NCBI GenBank assembly: GCA_029339505.1
Contig: JAQISU010001235.1
Location: 39,771,815 to 39,835,814 of the forward strand
Length of the DNA: 64,000 nucleotides
Reading direction: 5' to 3'
Source of the DNA: Unio delphinus
Taxonomy: Eukaryota; Mollusca; Bivalvia; Unionida; Unionidae
The translations under genes and the position numbers were made by a program. Below are positions 23,281 to 34,192 of the stretch, piece after piece. The notes beneath the pieces are model-generated. The model did no database searches and was not told the DNA's origin. It saw only the letters and a list, made by a program, of their open reading frames with translations. Each line of letters opens with the position of its first letter. The first letter of the stretch is position 1.

Positions 23281-23450
23281 CCCGTTTAAATCAGCAGTGA
23301 ATGCATTCTGCGTGTTGTAATCTGTTTAAATCAGCAGTGAATGTATTATGCGTGTTGTAATCTGTTTAAATCAGCAGTGAATACATTCTGCGTTTTGTAA
23401 TCTGTTTAAAACAGCAGTGAATGCATTCTGCGTTTTGTAATCTGTTTAAA
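23281..23450. repeat. 40-bp minisatellite
   Basis: About 4.2 copies of tctgtttaaatcagcagtga followed by atgcattctgcgtgttgtaa. Confidence 0.95.
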
Positions 23451-23513
23451 TGGGAATTTCTTTATTAATTAGGAATTAGGAATTGTAATAACAATCTAAA
23501 TCTAAACAAATTT

Positions 23514-23620
23514 TTTTTGGTAGGATATAATTATTTTGTTTATTTTGGTAGGATATAATTATTTTGTTTATTTTGGTAGGATATAATTATTTTGGTAGGA
23601 TATAATTATTTTGGTTGCAA
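23514..23620. repeat. 20/32-bp tandem repeat
   Basis: ggtaggatataattattttg recurs four times, twice separated by a tttattttg spacer (32-bp period) and then directly (20-bp period). Confidence 0.92.
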
Positions 23621-23850
23621 TCTAACTGAAACAAATCAGGCGATACACAATACTAATGTAAAACAAAAAGATAGGACACAAAATACTGTTTCCGAACTAA
23701 AAAATTTACATTTTGATTGTGTCAGAAAACCCCAAACCGTAATAAACCTATTATTGGGCATCTTAACATGACATGAATCGCCTTCTTAGTAGTGGTTATC
23801 TGGGGGGAAAAAATACATGTTTAGCCTCTATTCTTTGTAAATAACTTCGT

Positions 23851-23998
23851 TGTATATAACACGTCAACAGGCCCTCAAATTCACTCCGTACTGACCCTAA
23901 ATTTGTTCTATCCGTAATTTACTGTATCCGTGGAAATGTGTATATAACACGTCAACAGGCACTCAAATTCACTCCGTACTGACCCTAAATTTGTTGTA
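23851..23998. repeat. Two 88-bp-spaced direct repeats
   Basis: tgtatataacacgtcaacag and the following ~45 bp are repeated almost exactly 88 bp downstream. Confidence 0.9.
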
Positions 23999-24039
23999 TC
24001 TGTGTTCATATTAATCGAGTTTTACTGTGTTTATCTCAC

Positions 24040-24782
24040 GGGTTTTGTAGTCACCAATAATCAGTTTGACTGTATTTACTTTATTAGCATTTACAAAGTA
24101 TCAGTGTTACTGTATTAAATTATGTCGGGGCACTATAAGTCACCAATTATCAGTGTTATTATATTACGTTATATCAGGCAGTATCAGTCACCAATTATCA
24201 GTGTTATTGTATTAAGTTATGTCAGGGCAGTATCAGTCACCAATTATCCGTGCTACTATATTATGTCTGGGCAGTATCAGTCACCAGTTATCAGTGTTAC
24301 TGTATTAAGTTATGGCAGTATCAGTCACCAATTATCAGTGTGGTTTTATTAAGTTATGTCAGGGCAGTATCAGTCACCAGTTATCAGTGTTATTGTATTA
24401 AGTTATGACATGGTAGTATCAGTTACGAATTATCAGTGTTATTGTATTAAGTTATGGCAGTATCAGTCACCAGTTATCTGTGTTACTGTATTAAGTTATG
24501 GCAGTATCAATCACCAGTTATCAGTGGTACTGTATGAAGTTATGTGAGGGCAATGTCAGTCACTAATTATCAGTGTTACTGTATTAAGTTATGTCAAGGC
24601 AGTATCAGTTACCAGTTATCAGTGCTATTGTATAAAGTCATGGCAGGGTAGTATCAGTTACCAGTTATCAGTGTTATTGTATTAAGTCAGGGCTGTATCA
24701 ATTACCAGTTATCAGTGGTACTGTATGAAGTTATGTGAGGGCAATGTCAGTCACTAATTATCAGTGTTACTGTATTAACTCA
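24040..24782. repeat. ~42-49-bp minisatellite
   Basis: About 14 copies of ttatgtcagggcagtatcag then tcaccaattatcagtgttac then tgtattaag. Several copies lack gtcagg, giving a 42-bp variant. The right end is cut by a tRNA-like SINE head. Confidence 0.93.
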
Positions 24783-24860
24783 GAGGTGACCTGAATAATT
24801 AAAGCGTCCTCCTCAGGTGTGGGAGGTGGCGGGTTTTGAAACCCGGCTCAGTCAGGTCTA
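24783..24860 (+). mobile_element. tRNA-like SINE head, probably family C
   Basis: Contains tgacctgaataattaaagcg, then gtgggaggtggcgggttttg and aaacccggctcagtca. This matches the head of family C SINEs. The body is absent or unrecognisable. Confidence 0.6.
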
Positions 24861-25000
24861 ATTTTTAGCGACATACCTTCTAATTATAACTAAGATTTTA
24901 TCCTGTAAACATTTGGAACATTCTAGAATGAAATGTTTGATTAAGAATATTTAAAATAAAATAAAATAGAATGACAATTGTGACCTAGGTCAGGTAGATT

Positions 25001-25330
25001 TTGTTTGTTTGTTTGATTAGGATTTTTAACGTTGCTTTAAAAATTTTCAGTCATATCGCTACGATGTCTGCAGTGAGGCAGTTTATAGTGATGTCTAGCA
25101 CTGGGGCATCATGCCGCAAACATGTAGCATGTTGTCCCACCCTGTCACCTTATTCTGACACCAGGCCGACCGGTCCTAACACTAACATCTTAATGCTGAG
25201 CGCCAAGCGCGGCAAAAACTGTTAGTACCATGTGTGTAAGCCTTTGGTATGACTCGGCGGGGATTGAACCCACCCACGACCTCCCGCTTCCGCGGCGGAC
25301 GCTCTAACCACTAGGCCACCGGAGTGGAGT
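25001..25330 (-). mobile_element. Full-length SINE, family C
   Basis: On the - strand it begins ccactccggtggcctagtgg (A box), continues gagcgtccgcc and gtgggttcaatccc (B box), then the body ccgagtcataccaaagg, cggtcggcctggtgtcag, actataaactgcctcact and gcagacatcgtagcgatatg. It ends with a (caaa)n tail seen as tttgtttgtttg on the + strand at 25001-25013. Short flanking similarity (aggtaga near 24992 and 25332) may be the target duplication. The overlapping 74-codon + frame is SINE sequence, not a gene. Confidence 0.88.
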
Positions 25331-25392
25331 TAGGTAGAGGATTATACCTTTTTGTTTACTGGAAAAATTGGTTATTCCTGCAATAACATATG

Positions 25393-26290
25393 ACCATTTA
25401 CTTGCTTGTGACATGGTTATAAAACATACGATAGCTATTTCTTATGTGGACACGACTCACAGATACAGATGATATTATAAGGTGCCGACTATTTGATTGT
25501 TTCCTGATATGGGGTATTTTGGGATGGGGAGGTAGTTCGGATTGTTTGAAGAAACATATTGTCGATCTGTTTCTCTCTGCCACCGTCGGAAGCAGCCCTT
25601 GACGTCTGACTCTAGGCCAATCGAGCGATGACGTATAACCGGTAAAGTGCTGCTTCCCCTGTTGTATCGACGCTGTGAAGCGAAGCTGGAGTGTCCTTTC
25701 CAGGGAGCAAGCCTGAGCAGGGTGATATGGAGAATCAGTTGTTGCCCATTCAGCCGATTCCACCTCTCCACGCAGCTGATGGATCCAAGGTAGAAGACAG
25801 GAGTTGCCGAGATGACACTGAAAACAATGCCAAGTCGCTTTAGGGACTCCATCCCCTGATTTTCTGTCAGGGTTTATTCCTTTGGCCTTTCCCATGAGAG
25901 AGTATAGTCGCAAGGCAGAGAAGGTTTGAAGTCAGAGTTTACCTTCTCCTAGATGGGTGACCACCCAAGGTTAACCAGCCCCATCTGCCCGAAGCGTTTG
26001 CTTTTGAGGTGCCAGAAATTCGCCTGTCATCCCTTCTCCAGTCCGTTTAAACATGTTCCGCCGGGCTTAGTTAAGCCACGCATGAAGGCCTGGAGCTGGA
26101 TATGGTTGTCAGAGGCTCCAACATGCAAGCCATTGGGGATTTTCCAAGGAAGTGTGTCCGACTTTAAGTTGGTACTTTCAAAGCTAGGAACTAAGTAGTC
26201 ACCCAAAGATCGTGTTGGAAAGATTAAATCAACACTCCGAGGAAGCCACTCGTAATGTGGCTTGAAAACATAGAAAATTCTAAGAAAGAC
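25393..26290 (-). mobile_element. Unclassified, probably transposon-derived block
   Basis: Base composition changes to markedly higher GC here. On the - strand an ORF of 171 codons spans 25398-25913 (MRLYSLMGKAKGINPDRKSG at its start, then CFQCHLGNSCLLPW). A second frame (25475-25852) overlaps it. This is the longest non-repetitive frame in the window, yet no domain is recognised and two frames are open at once, so it may be non-coding transposon sequence such as the untranslated part of a large LTR element. Together with the purine-rich stretch to its right it could form one element. No ends were found. Confidence 0.4.
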
Positions 26291-26334
26291 AACGCTTCGT
26301 AAAGCAAGCTATTTGGAGACATACTTTCGGTATA

Positions 26335-26530
26335 GTTAGTCCCGAGTCTCTAAGAAGAGAGACGGAAATGAGACTGGCAGAATAGTCGGAGTCGACGAAA
26401 TAGTCAGGAGAGAGTCGAGGAGGAGGACAAGGAGTCGAGGAGTAGAAAGTGAAGGAGGAGGAGTATAGAGAAGTCGAGAGGAGAATAAATTGGAAGAATA
26501 AGACAGAATATACACATGAGTAGAATAGAA
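26335..26530. other. Purine-rich, low-complexity stretch
   Basis: Strongly A/G-biased sequence with repeated gtcgaggagga and agaagtcgagagga motifs and an aataaa at about 26486. It could be part of an LTR (R region with polyadenylation signal) belonging to the preceding block. Confidence 0.5.
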
Positions 26531-26803
26531 TGACAGGTAGAAAGCTGTCTCACACTATATATCAAATGATGTAATAGGCTTTTACATGATCGAGAGGAAG
26601 AAGTGATTGGATAATTATTGTCATTGAATATTGAATCGTATCAAAATGTTATTCATTTGAATGCCACCTAGTTGGCATTGCGTTACCTTACCTCTCTCTC
26701 TCTCTATCACTAATTTCACTTCCTTAAAACGAGCTTGGGTGTGACTTCTATACTTCTATAATATATATTGGAAGCACCCCACCCCAGCCATAACAACCCC
26801 GCC

Positions 26804-26807
<4 letters not shown>

Positions 26808-26847
<40 letters not shown>
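26808..26847. repeat. (AT)n microsatellite
   Basis: About 20 dinucleotides. Confidence 0.97.
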
Positions 26848-26848
<1 letters not shown>

Positions 26849-27819
26849 CATACACACAAGTCTTGAGCAAAACGGAACCGTCTCAAGTGTCACATTGATC
26901 CTTTTGTTCTTTTGTTTCCTGTTATCATTATATGTTTAAGTTCAGTGTCGTCAGTTTGTATGTTAATGTAATTTAAACGTATTTCATGCCTTATATTTCC
27001 TCCTACAAAGGTTGAAATAAATATTTGATATTTAGTGTGCTTATTGTTGTAACAATTATTTACAATTGATATTAAACCTTGACCAAAGCTATATACTGAT
27101 ATCAGGAAATTAGTTTCTTTATTACAATGTTGTGTAACTAAAATAACACACTTATACTAAGACAAAGAAAAGTCTCTTGTACCCTGAAAATAGACGCATC
27201 TGCTCATTAACCTGAGAATGTTCATAACGTGACCCTTGGGCATGTATTTGTATGTTTTCTTGTCTATAATTCTGGAAAATTTTGGGGTGGGGGTGGGGTG
27301 GGGGTAATTGTTTAGACTAATTATTCAAGTAAAAGGCTGTAGAAAACTAAAATGCATCTCCTTGACATTAAATGAGGAGTGGGGGTGGAGGGATAGCATG
27401 ATTCGTATTGCTTTAGCACAATAGGATAAATATTTACGGTTGGAAAAGGTAGCTTGACGAGAATGCGGGGATAACCAGCAGTTCAAGTGAATCACTCTCT
27501 TCCACTTACTTCGTCCGATTGGGTTTCTTGGTTTTTCTAACCATCTCGACATAGTGGTGTCGTCACATATTCGTCAGCAAATTAAGAATGAAAATCAGTG
27601 TTTATTATTTTTTTAAATTTCTTTTGTAAATTATAGTATACATAACTGGTCCTCCCCACCCGCTTTGTGAACGCCTGTTTGTGAAAGTAACTCCATATCA
27701 TTGTCGTTGTTTTCCACATGCATTTCAACCAGCGTACTGTCTGTCATATGTCTGAGCAGTGAAGGTTAGTCCCAAACGTTGATAATTATATACATGCAAT
27801 AGTTCCTTTAAGGATAGTA
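26848..27819. other. Unique sequence
   Basis: Apart from the G-quadruplex motif, nothing is recognised. A 75-codon - frame at 27325-27552 has no known domain. Confidence 0.5.
27284..27304 (+). other. G-quadruplex motif
   Basis: Four G runs of 4, 5, 4 and 5 separated by single T residues, the arrangement that gives very stable parallel quadruplexes. It lies in unique sequence (26848-27819) with no recognised gene. Confidence 0.85.
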
Positions 27820-28460
27820 TTATGATTACTTTGAGTTATAAATGATATGAGTACTACGAGTTATGAATTATATGTGTACTAAGAATTATGAATTATATGA
27901 TTACTAAGAGTTATGAATTATATGAGTACTACGAGTTATGAATTATATGATTATTACGAATTATGAATTATATGAGTACTACGAGTTATGAATTATATGT
28001 GTACTAAGAATTATGAATTATATGATTACTGTGTACTAAGAGTTATGAATTATATGATTACTAAGAGTTATAAATTATATGAGCACTACGAATTATGAAT
28101 TATATGTGTACTAAAAATTATGAATTATATGTGTACTAAGAATTATGAATTATATGTGTACTAAGAGTTATGAATTATATGTGTACTAAGAATTATGAAT
28201 TATATGTGTACTAAGAATTATGAATTATATGTGTACTAAGAGTTATGAATTATATGATTGCAAAGAATTATGAATTATTCATTATGAATTCTATGAATTC
28301 TATAATTACTACGCGTTATGAATTATATGAGTACTACCAGTTATGAATTATATGAGTACTACGAGTTATGAATGATGAGTACTACGAGTTGTGAATTCTA
28401 TGATTACTATGAGTTATGAATTATATGATTACTACGAGATATGAATTATTGATTACTACA
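27820..28460. repeat. 25-bp minisatellite
   Basis: About 25 variable copies of gttatgaattatatgagtac followed by tacga, with indels. Confidence 0.93.
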
Positions 28461-28555
28461 AGGACTTAAATGAACTTCGAATTTCGAACGATTCTTGCTC
28501 AGAACATTGTACCACATTTTCCTTTGAATGAGGAATGCGGAACCGCAATACGTTT

Positions 28556-28872
28556 CTTGAGAATATAAAGATATTTACGGTACAAATATATTGGTTTTAG
28601 TCACGTGTCGTATTTCAGAAATATAAAGATATTTACGGTACAAATATATTGGTTTTAGACACGTGTCGTATTTCAGAAATATAAAGATATTTACGGTACA
28701 AATATATTGGTTTTAGTCACGTGTCGTATTTCAGAAATATAAAGATATTTACGGTACAAATATATTGGTTTTAGACACGTGTCGTATTTCAGAAATATAA
28801 AGATATTTACGATACAAATATATTGGTTTTAGTCACGTGTCATATTTCAGAAATATAAAGATATTTACGAAA
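28556..28872. repeat. 58-bp minisatellite with an E-box in each unit
   Basis: About 5.3 copies containing aaatataaagatatttacgg, tacaaatatattggtttt and a cacgtgtcgtatttcag end. Units alternate between gtcacgtg and gacacgtg, making a 116-bp dimer. All carry the CACGTG core. Confidence 0.95.
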
Positions 28873-29228
28873 AATGTAAGGCACATCTTATCTTGGACAT
28901 TCTAGAGCTATCGGCTAAGTTTCACGATTGAGGAGACATAGTTATTCTGACGATATAAGATATTTTCTATAATTTGATTCGAAGCAGCTGTTTGGTCCAA
29001 TTGTTCATGTCTTAAAAGCTTCAAAGTTGGAACAACGAGTTCCGTTGTTCGAATTCTCAGTTAGATTTGTTGCGACCAAGAATTATAAGTACACAAATTC
29101 TGATTGTTAAATACCGCTCATATTTGTTGTGTTCTAAAATCACGTGCAGGAGGATACGATAAAAACGTTAACATCAGAATTTACTAGTCTAGTAAAACTT
29201 GTGTATTTAGGGATGTGTATGTTGATAA
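28873..29228. other. Unique sequence
   Basis: Nothing recognised. Confidence 0.5.
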
Positions 29229-29530
29229 CCTGCAGTAAGACCAGGACTTTGATGTAACTAGTTTACTCCATGTTTCAGAAACATGTGATCGTCATTCTGA
29301 CAAGCTGCAGTAAGACCAGGAATTTGATGTAACTAGTTTAACCCTGCAGTAAGAGATGAAACTTGATGTAACTAATTTTCTTTATATTTCAATGACATAT
29401 CAACATATGTTGACAGCCTGCAGTAAAAGATGAAACTTGATGTAACTAATTTTCTTAATATTTCAATGACATACCAGCATATGTTGACAACCTGCAGTAA
29501 GAGATGAAAGTTGATATAATTAGATTTCTT
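29229..29530. repeat. ~74-bp tandem repeat
   Basis: Five cctgcagtaaga-containing units spaced 75, 39, 74 and 74 bp, sharing gaaacttgatgtaactaatt and gacatatcaacatatgttga. The second is a half-length deletion copy. Confidence 0.9.
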
Positions 29531-30207
29531 CAAGTTGTTTTTTCTTCTTCAAAGAAAACCGTTGGCCATATATTGCGTTTTCTCTTTTTCTATAGATAAC
29601 ACAGGGAAACTTAAGAAAATCATAATGCCTATTATGTGAGTGTTACAAAATTTCATAAACCGATGCATTTTACAAACGCTTACTTGTAAGAATATAAAAC
29701 AATTGTTTAGACTTCATATATGTTTGAAGACAGTATCGTGTGTGCTACTTTTATTTGGAGTACAACACACCTTTCCACCTATTACACATTGCCGTTTTCT
29801 TATTTCTGATCATTGCTAGAGAGCGTAAATCAAGAAAGTGGCGGGGTGAACCACATATATTACGACAGGAGAGGCCTAGATTAATCCGATTGTGACATTG
29901 TTTCTGCCAGTGGATCAACGTAGTTCAGTATGGTGTTCTCAATGGCGAGGAATTACATCCGAGGTTCTTTATCGACTTGACAAATGCAGCTTATTTACTG
30001 AATGGACCGACGTATGAAGAATGGTCATATATAACTTTCCTGAACGTGATAAATGTGACAACTTGTTAATTGCTATGTCTGTAATAATTTCATCTGTCGC
30101 TTACATTTTACAAAACATTTCTTAAAATGCACACAAAAGCATGCTTTATACAATATGATTATAAAATAATATCTGCTTGCGGTAGATATGGCTTATGTCG
30201 GAAATAT
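29531..30207. other. Unique sequence
   Basis: Nothing recognised. Confidence 0.5.
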
Positions 30208-30480
30208 ATTTGCTTGGTTTGTTTTTTGGTTTAAAGTAATGTTTCAGAACATGATAGGCTTTAACTGGCGGCCATTATATTTTGTGGAAGAAGAACACGG
30301 GGAAAACCCCGAGGGGAACCACAGACCCACCGGAAATCACTGGTAAATTTACTCACATACCCATGTTTTCCAAGGTCGAAATTCAAACCTACGTGAAGAG
30401 GGGTGATTAAGATGTCAGTGTTCTGTAAATACGAGGTCCTCAGACAAATTTTGCCACCCAGAACTCGTTCCAAGTGATTG
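30208..30480 (-). mobile_element. Diverged full-length SINE, family A
   Basis: On the - strand: a weak tRNA-like head (ctgggtggcaaaatttgtct, then gtaggtttgaatttcgacc). The body has tccggtgggtctgtggttcc, gttttccccgtgttcttc, atggccgcc and gcctatcatgttctg. An A/C-rich tail follows. It aligns along its length with the 8377-8630 copy but is more diverged, so older. Confidence 0.7.
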
Positions 30481-30700
30481 GACTAAAGAAGGAACACAAA
30501 GTAATTAAATTACAAATGCAAAACAAAAAGAAGTAAGTTACCATTGCAGAAAGAATTGCATTGTCATGCATTTTTCATATTTCTGCCGAAGTCGTAAGAA
30601 ACTTTATAACTTAGTGAAACCTACGTGTATGCATACCAAAAATCAAACGTTTCTTTAAAAATCACCTCACCTCTGGCCTTTAAAGAGCTGAGTAGAAAAT

Positions 30701-30849
<149 letters not shown>

Positions 30850-31014
30850 GAGGTGATGGTATGGTGGAGATTGATTGTACCATTTTACAAGGTGTCCTCC
30901 TTTATTCTGTTCTTGTTATATAGGGGATAATCACCGTCGGTGTTATTGCCCGGATTAAGTAATATTAATAGAAAGTGTGCACTAAATATAGATCTGAGTA
31001 GATAAATAGAACAG

Positions 31015-31515
31015 ACTGACTCGAGCCCCCGTACATGAAATAAAAACAATGTAATTAATTTCATAAACAACGGTGAGAATACATTACATTACGAAGATAC
31101 GACTCGAGCCCCCGTACATGAAATAAAAACAATGTAATTAATTTCATAAACAACGGTGAGAATACATTACATTACGAAGATACGACTCGAGCCCCCGTAC
31201 ATGAAATAAAAACAATGTAATTAATTTCATAAACAACGGTGAGAATACATTACATTACGAAGATACGACTCGAGCCCCCGTACATGAAATAAAAACAATG
31301 TAATTAATTTCATAAACAACGGTGAGAATACATTACATTACGAAGATACGACTCGAGCCCCCGTACATGAAATAAAAACAATGTAATTAATTTCATAAAC
31401 AACGGTGAGAATACATTACATTACGAAGATACGACTCGAGCCCCCGTACATGAAATAAAACAATGTAATTAATTTCATAAACAACGGTGAGAATACATTA
31501 CATTACGAAGATACG
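31015..31515. repeat. 83-bp tandem array, nearly identical copies
   Basis: Six copies with gactcgagcccccgtacatg, aaataaaaacaatgtaatta, atttcataaacaacggtgag and aatacattacattacgaaga. Copies 1-5 look identical; copy 6 lacks one A. This indicates a very recent expansion or homogenisation. Confidence 0.97.
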
Positions 31516-32810
31516 CTTGTATTGAAATAAAACATTCATCGAATTTCAGGCACACACGTATTTATATAAATTGCCTATCTGTTTAAAAGATAGAATCAGT
31601 TCATCATAGAAACGAGTGAACAATCGAAATCATTGCCTTGTACACTTTCATAACCTGTTCTTCCCAGTTTACTCCAACTTCACTGCTTTGTTCTTCCCTG
31701 TCTTTTTGCTTTTCTCTTTTTCCTTCTCCCAAACTCTGTTTTGTCTCGCCTCCTTTCTTCCCTCCAACTTTGTGTGGATAAATGAACGTGTGAGCACATA
31801 GATACGTATATCTAAAGTAAGTCTGCAATATGTTTCTTAGTACGTCTACAGTATGAATTCAGTAGGTTTCTTTCTTGGCGGGCTATTCCCCTTGTAAAAT
31901 AAACAGAAAGCGATTTAGGTCTTCTATCTGATATCCTACTGGGAATAGATCATTACCCCCCACCCCTCGTTATATTCAGAGATAGTTCTATCGGGGTTCA
32001 ACAGTCAAAGGCTATCTAGTCCAGCCAAACGTGGCAGACCATAAACAAACCATAAATAAACATAGTTTTATAAGATTATGTACTTCCTAATGGCTAATTT
32101 AACAGGGACTTACATTTCGTTCTCCTTTCAATTACACAAATGAATGATTTTCATTACATGACGTTTAACGGTAGTTTTCAGCGAATACACATATTCAAGT
32201 CTCTAGCATACATGAAATCTCATTTCATACATTGTTAATTTCAGTTAATATGCACTCAAGTCTTTACTATATGTGAAATCATCTGAGATCGGTGAACTCA
32301 AAAGGATTATCGTAACTCATCAACTAAAGTAATGTATGAAATATTAAAATTAGCTAATTAATATACAAACATGATGAGAAAATCAATTAATCAAACTTAT
32401 TTTTAAAAAAAAACAATATTCAGATAAATGAATTCAACACGATTATACTCGTATCAAGAAATTGATCCACGAATTTAAATAAATAAATTTATGCAAAGAT
32501 AAGCAAATAAATTCAAGCAAATCATTATATTGATATCAACGATTTCATTATGCGATTGGCGTAAATATCATGTGATTTAAGCATTGACCATTTCTGAACC
32601 TCAAATGTTGTCTTTGGAACTTTCAGGCATCTGGTCCCTCGGACAAAATGATTTTACGAGAGAAAATTTATACCAAATTCCTCTCGGAGTACGTTAAGTT
32701 CACTCTTGCAGGAAAAACGTAGACTGATTAGATTTTCCAAAAGGTCTTATTTAAAACGAGGGATGGACCAATGGAAAACATGCCCCTTATTTAGCGTAAC
32801 AAATAAGAAG

Positions 32811-32813
<3 letters not shown>
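31516..32813. other. Unique sequence with a pyrimidine-rich tract
   Basis: 31650-31770 is strongly C/T-biased on the + strand (cttttctctttttccttctc). Nothing else is identified; the rest is AT-rich with chance frames. Confidence 0.5.

Positions 32814-32895
<82 letters not shown>
32814..32895. repeat. (TA)n microsatellite
   Basis: About 41 uninterrupted dinucleotides. Confidence 0.97.
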
Positions 32896-32899
<4 letters not shown>

Positions 32900-33213
32900 C
32901 CGCCTTTGATAAGTAGGCGCCAAAATTAGAGGCTACACTCACTTCTAGATTGCCCAACAACTGTTCTTTAAGAATATCCCTTTTTGACATTTTCGACATG
33001 TTCTCAATAAAATCGAACTTAACTTTCCTTCTAGTGTTGTTGGAATCGATTAAATAAACAAAAACGTAATGAAGAATTACTACCTATCACAACACAGATC
33101 TTATAAATCATTGCAGCCTAGCGATTTAACAAGCACCCCCCCCCATAAATCTAATTAATTGTTCTCTGGCCCAAAATAATGTACTCTTTATAGATCGAAA
33201 TAAATTTCTGTCC

Positions 33214-33261
33214 TCACACACACGCATGCACGCACGCACGCACACACACACATACATACAT
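33214..33261. repeat. CA-rich imperfect microsatellite
   Basis: Mixed ca, cgca and cata units. Confidence 0.9.
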
Positions 33262-33474
33262 CATATTTTATCATATGTATTTCTTTATTGCATGCCAATC
33301 TTATTCCTAACATCTGAGACACGTAACCTTAAAAGAATATTCAGAACTTGCCCCTTTAAAGAGCCTTAAAGTACCAGAGATATTGGGACGCAAAATAGAA
33401 AAACGATCCCCTGCAGAAGGAAAGGTACTGAATACATTTTGCAGATACTATAGGTGTTCCGAATGCAGTTTAAG

Positions 33475-34184
33475 TAGTGTTGTTCAGATTATCGATTATA
33501 ATCGATCATCAGTTGGTTGAGCAAACCGATAATAATCGATTGTGAAACTCCATAATCGATTGTGTGTAAAGGAAGATAACTTTTTAGGTGCATGCAAAGC
33601 ACAAAGGTTAGTAAAACTCCCAGCCACTAAAGTTGACCTGAAATTTAGTAATCGCTTCGCAACTACAAATACAAATTCTTACGATTCATTATTTGGAACA
33701 TTAGTCATTATTACATATTCAAGTTGTTAAATTGTTGAGTTAATAAAATTTAAACACATTTTGTTTGTTTAAGTTAAATTGCAACATCTTTTGTAGTATT
33801 TATAAACAATTACAAGCAAGAAAATCATGTCCTTCTATACTTTAAATTATAGACACATCACATATGAACGAAAGAATTTCGGGGGATTGTAGCAGTATTT
33901 CAGTTACATATGACTGACCAGCCATAAAAAGTTGCATTCATTTAACAAATATGTAGAACAAAAGTAACACAATGTATTTTTGTAATATTATTGTCAGGTT
34001 AAAGTATACATGCCATTAAAATAGATTACTCCTGTATATTTATAAACATATTGAATTCTTGATCAAAGATATAACTGTGTAACAAAAATTAAAATTTGCC
34101 CTTAGTAACCGATTATAATCGATGATCAGTTGGTTAAGGGGAACCGATTATCGATTATGAATTTCTGACCGATTCCCATCACTA
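33475..34184. mobile_element. 710-bp non-autonomous hAT-like element
   Basis: The left end is tagtgttgttcag. The complement of the right end is tagtgatgggaatcgg. Sub-terminal zones on both sides carry repeated cgattataatcgat motifs and the inverted pair atcagttggtt, a dense inverted-repeat structure. Flanks are agtttaag (33467-33474) and agtttagg (34185-34192), an 8-bp duplication with one change. The interior is AT-rich; its 62-codon frame (33542-33730) shows no transposase motif. Confidence 0.72.
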
Positions 34185-34192
34185 AGTTTAGG

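Noticed and set aside
25001..25225. 74-codon + strand ORF
   Set aside because: It lies entirely within a - strand family C SINE.
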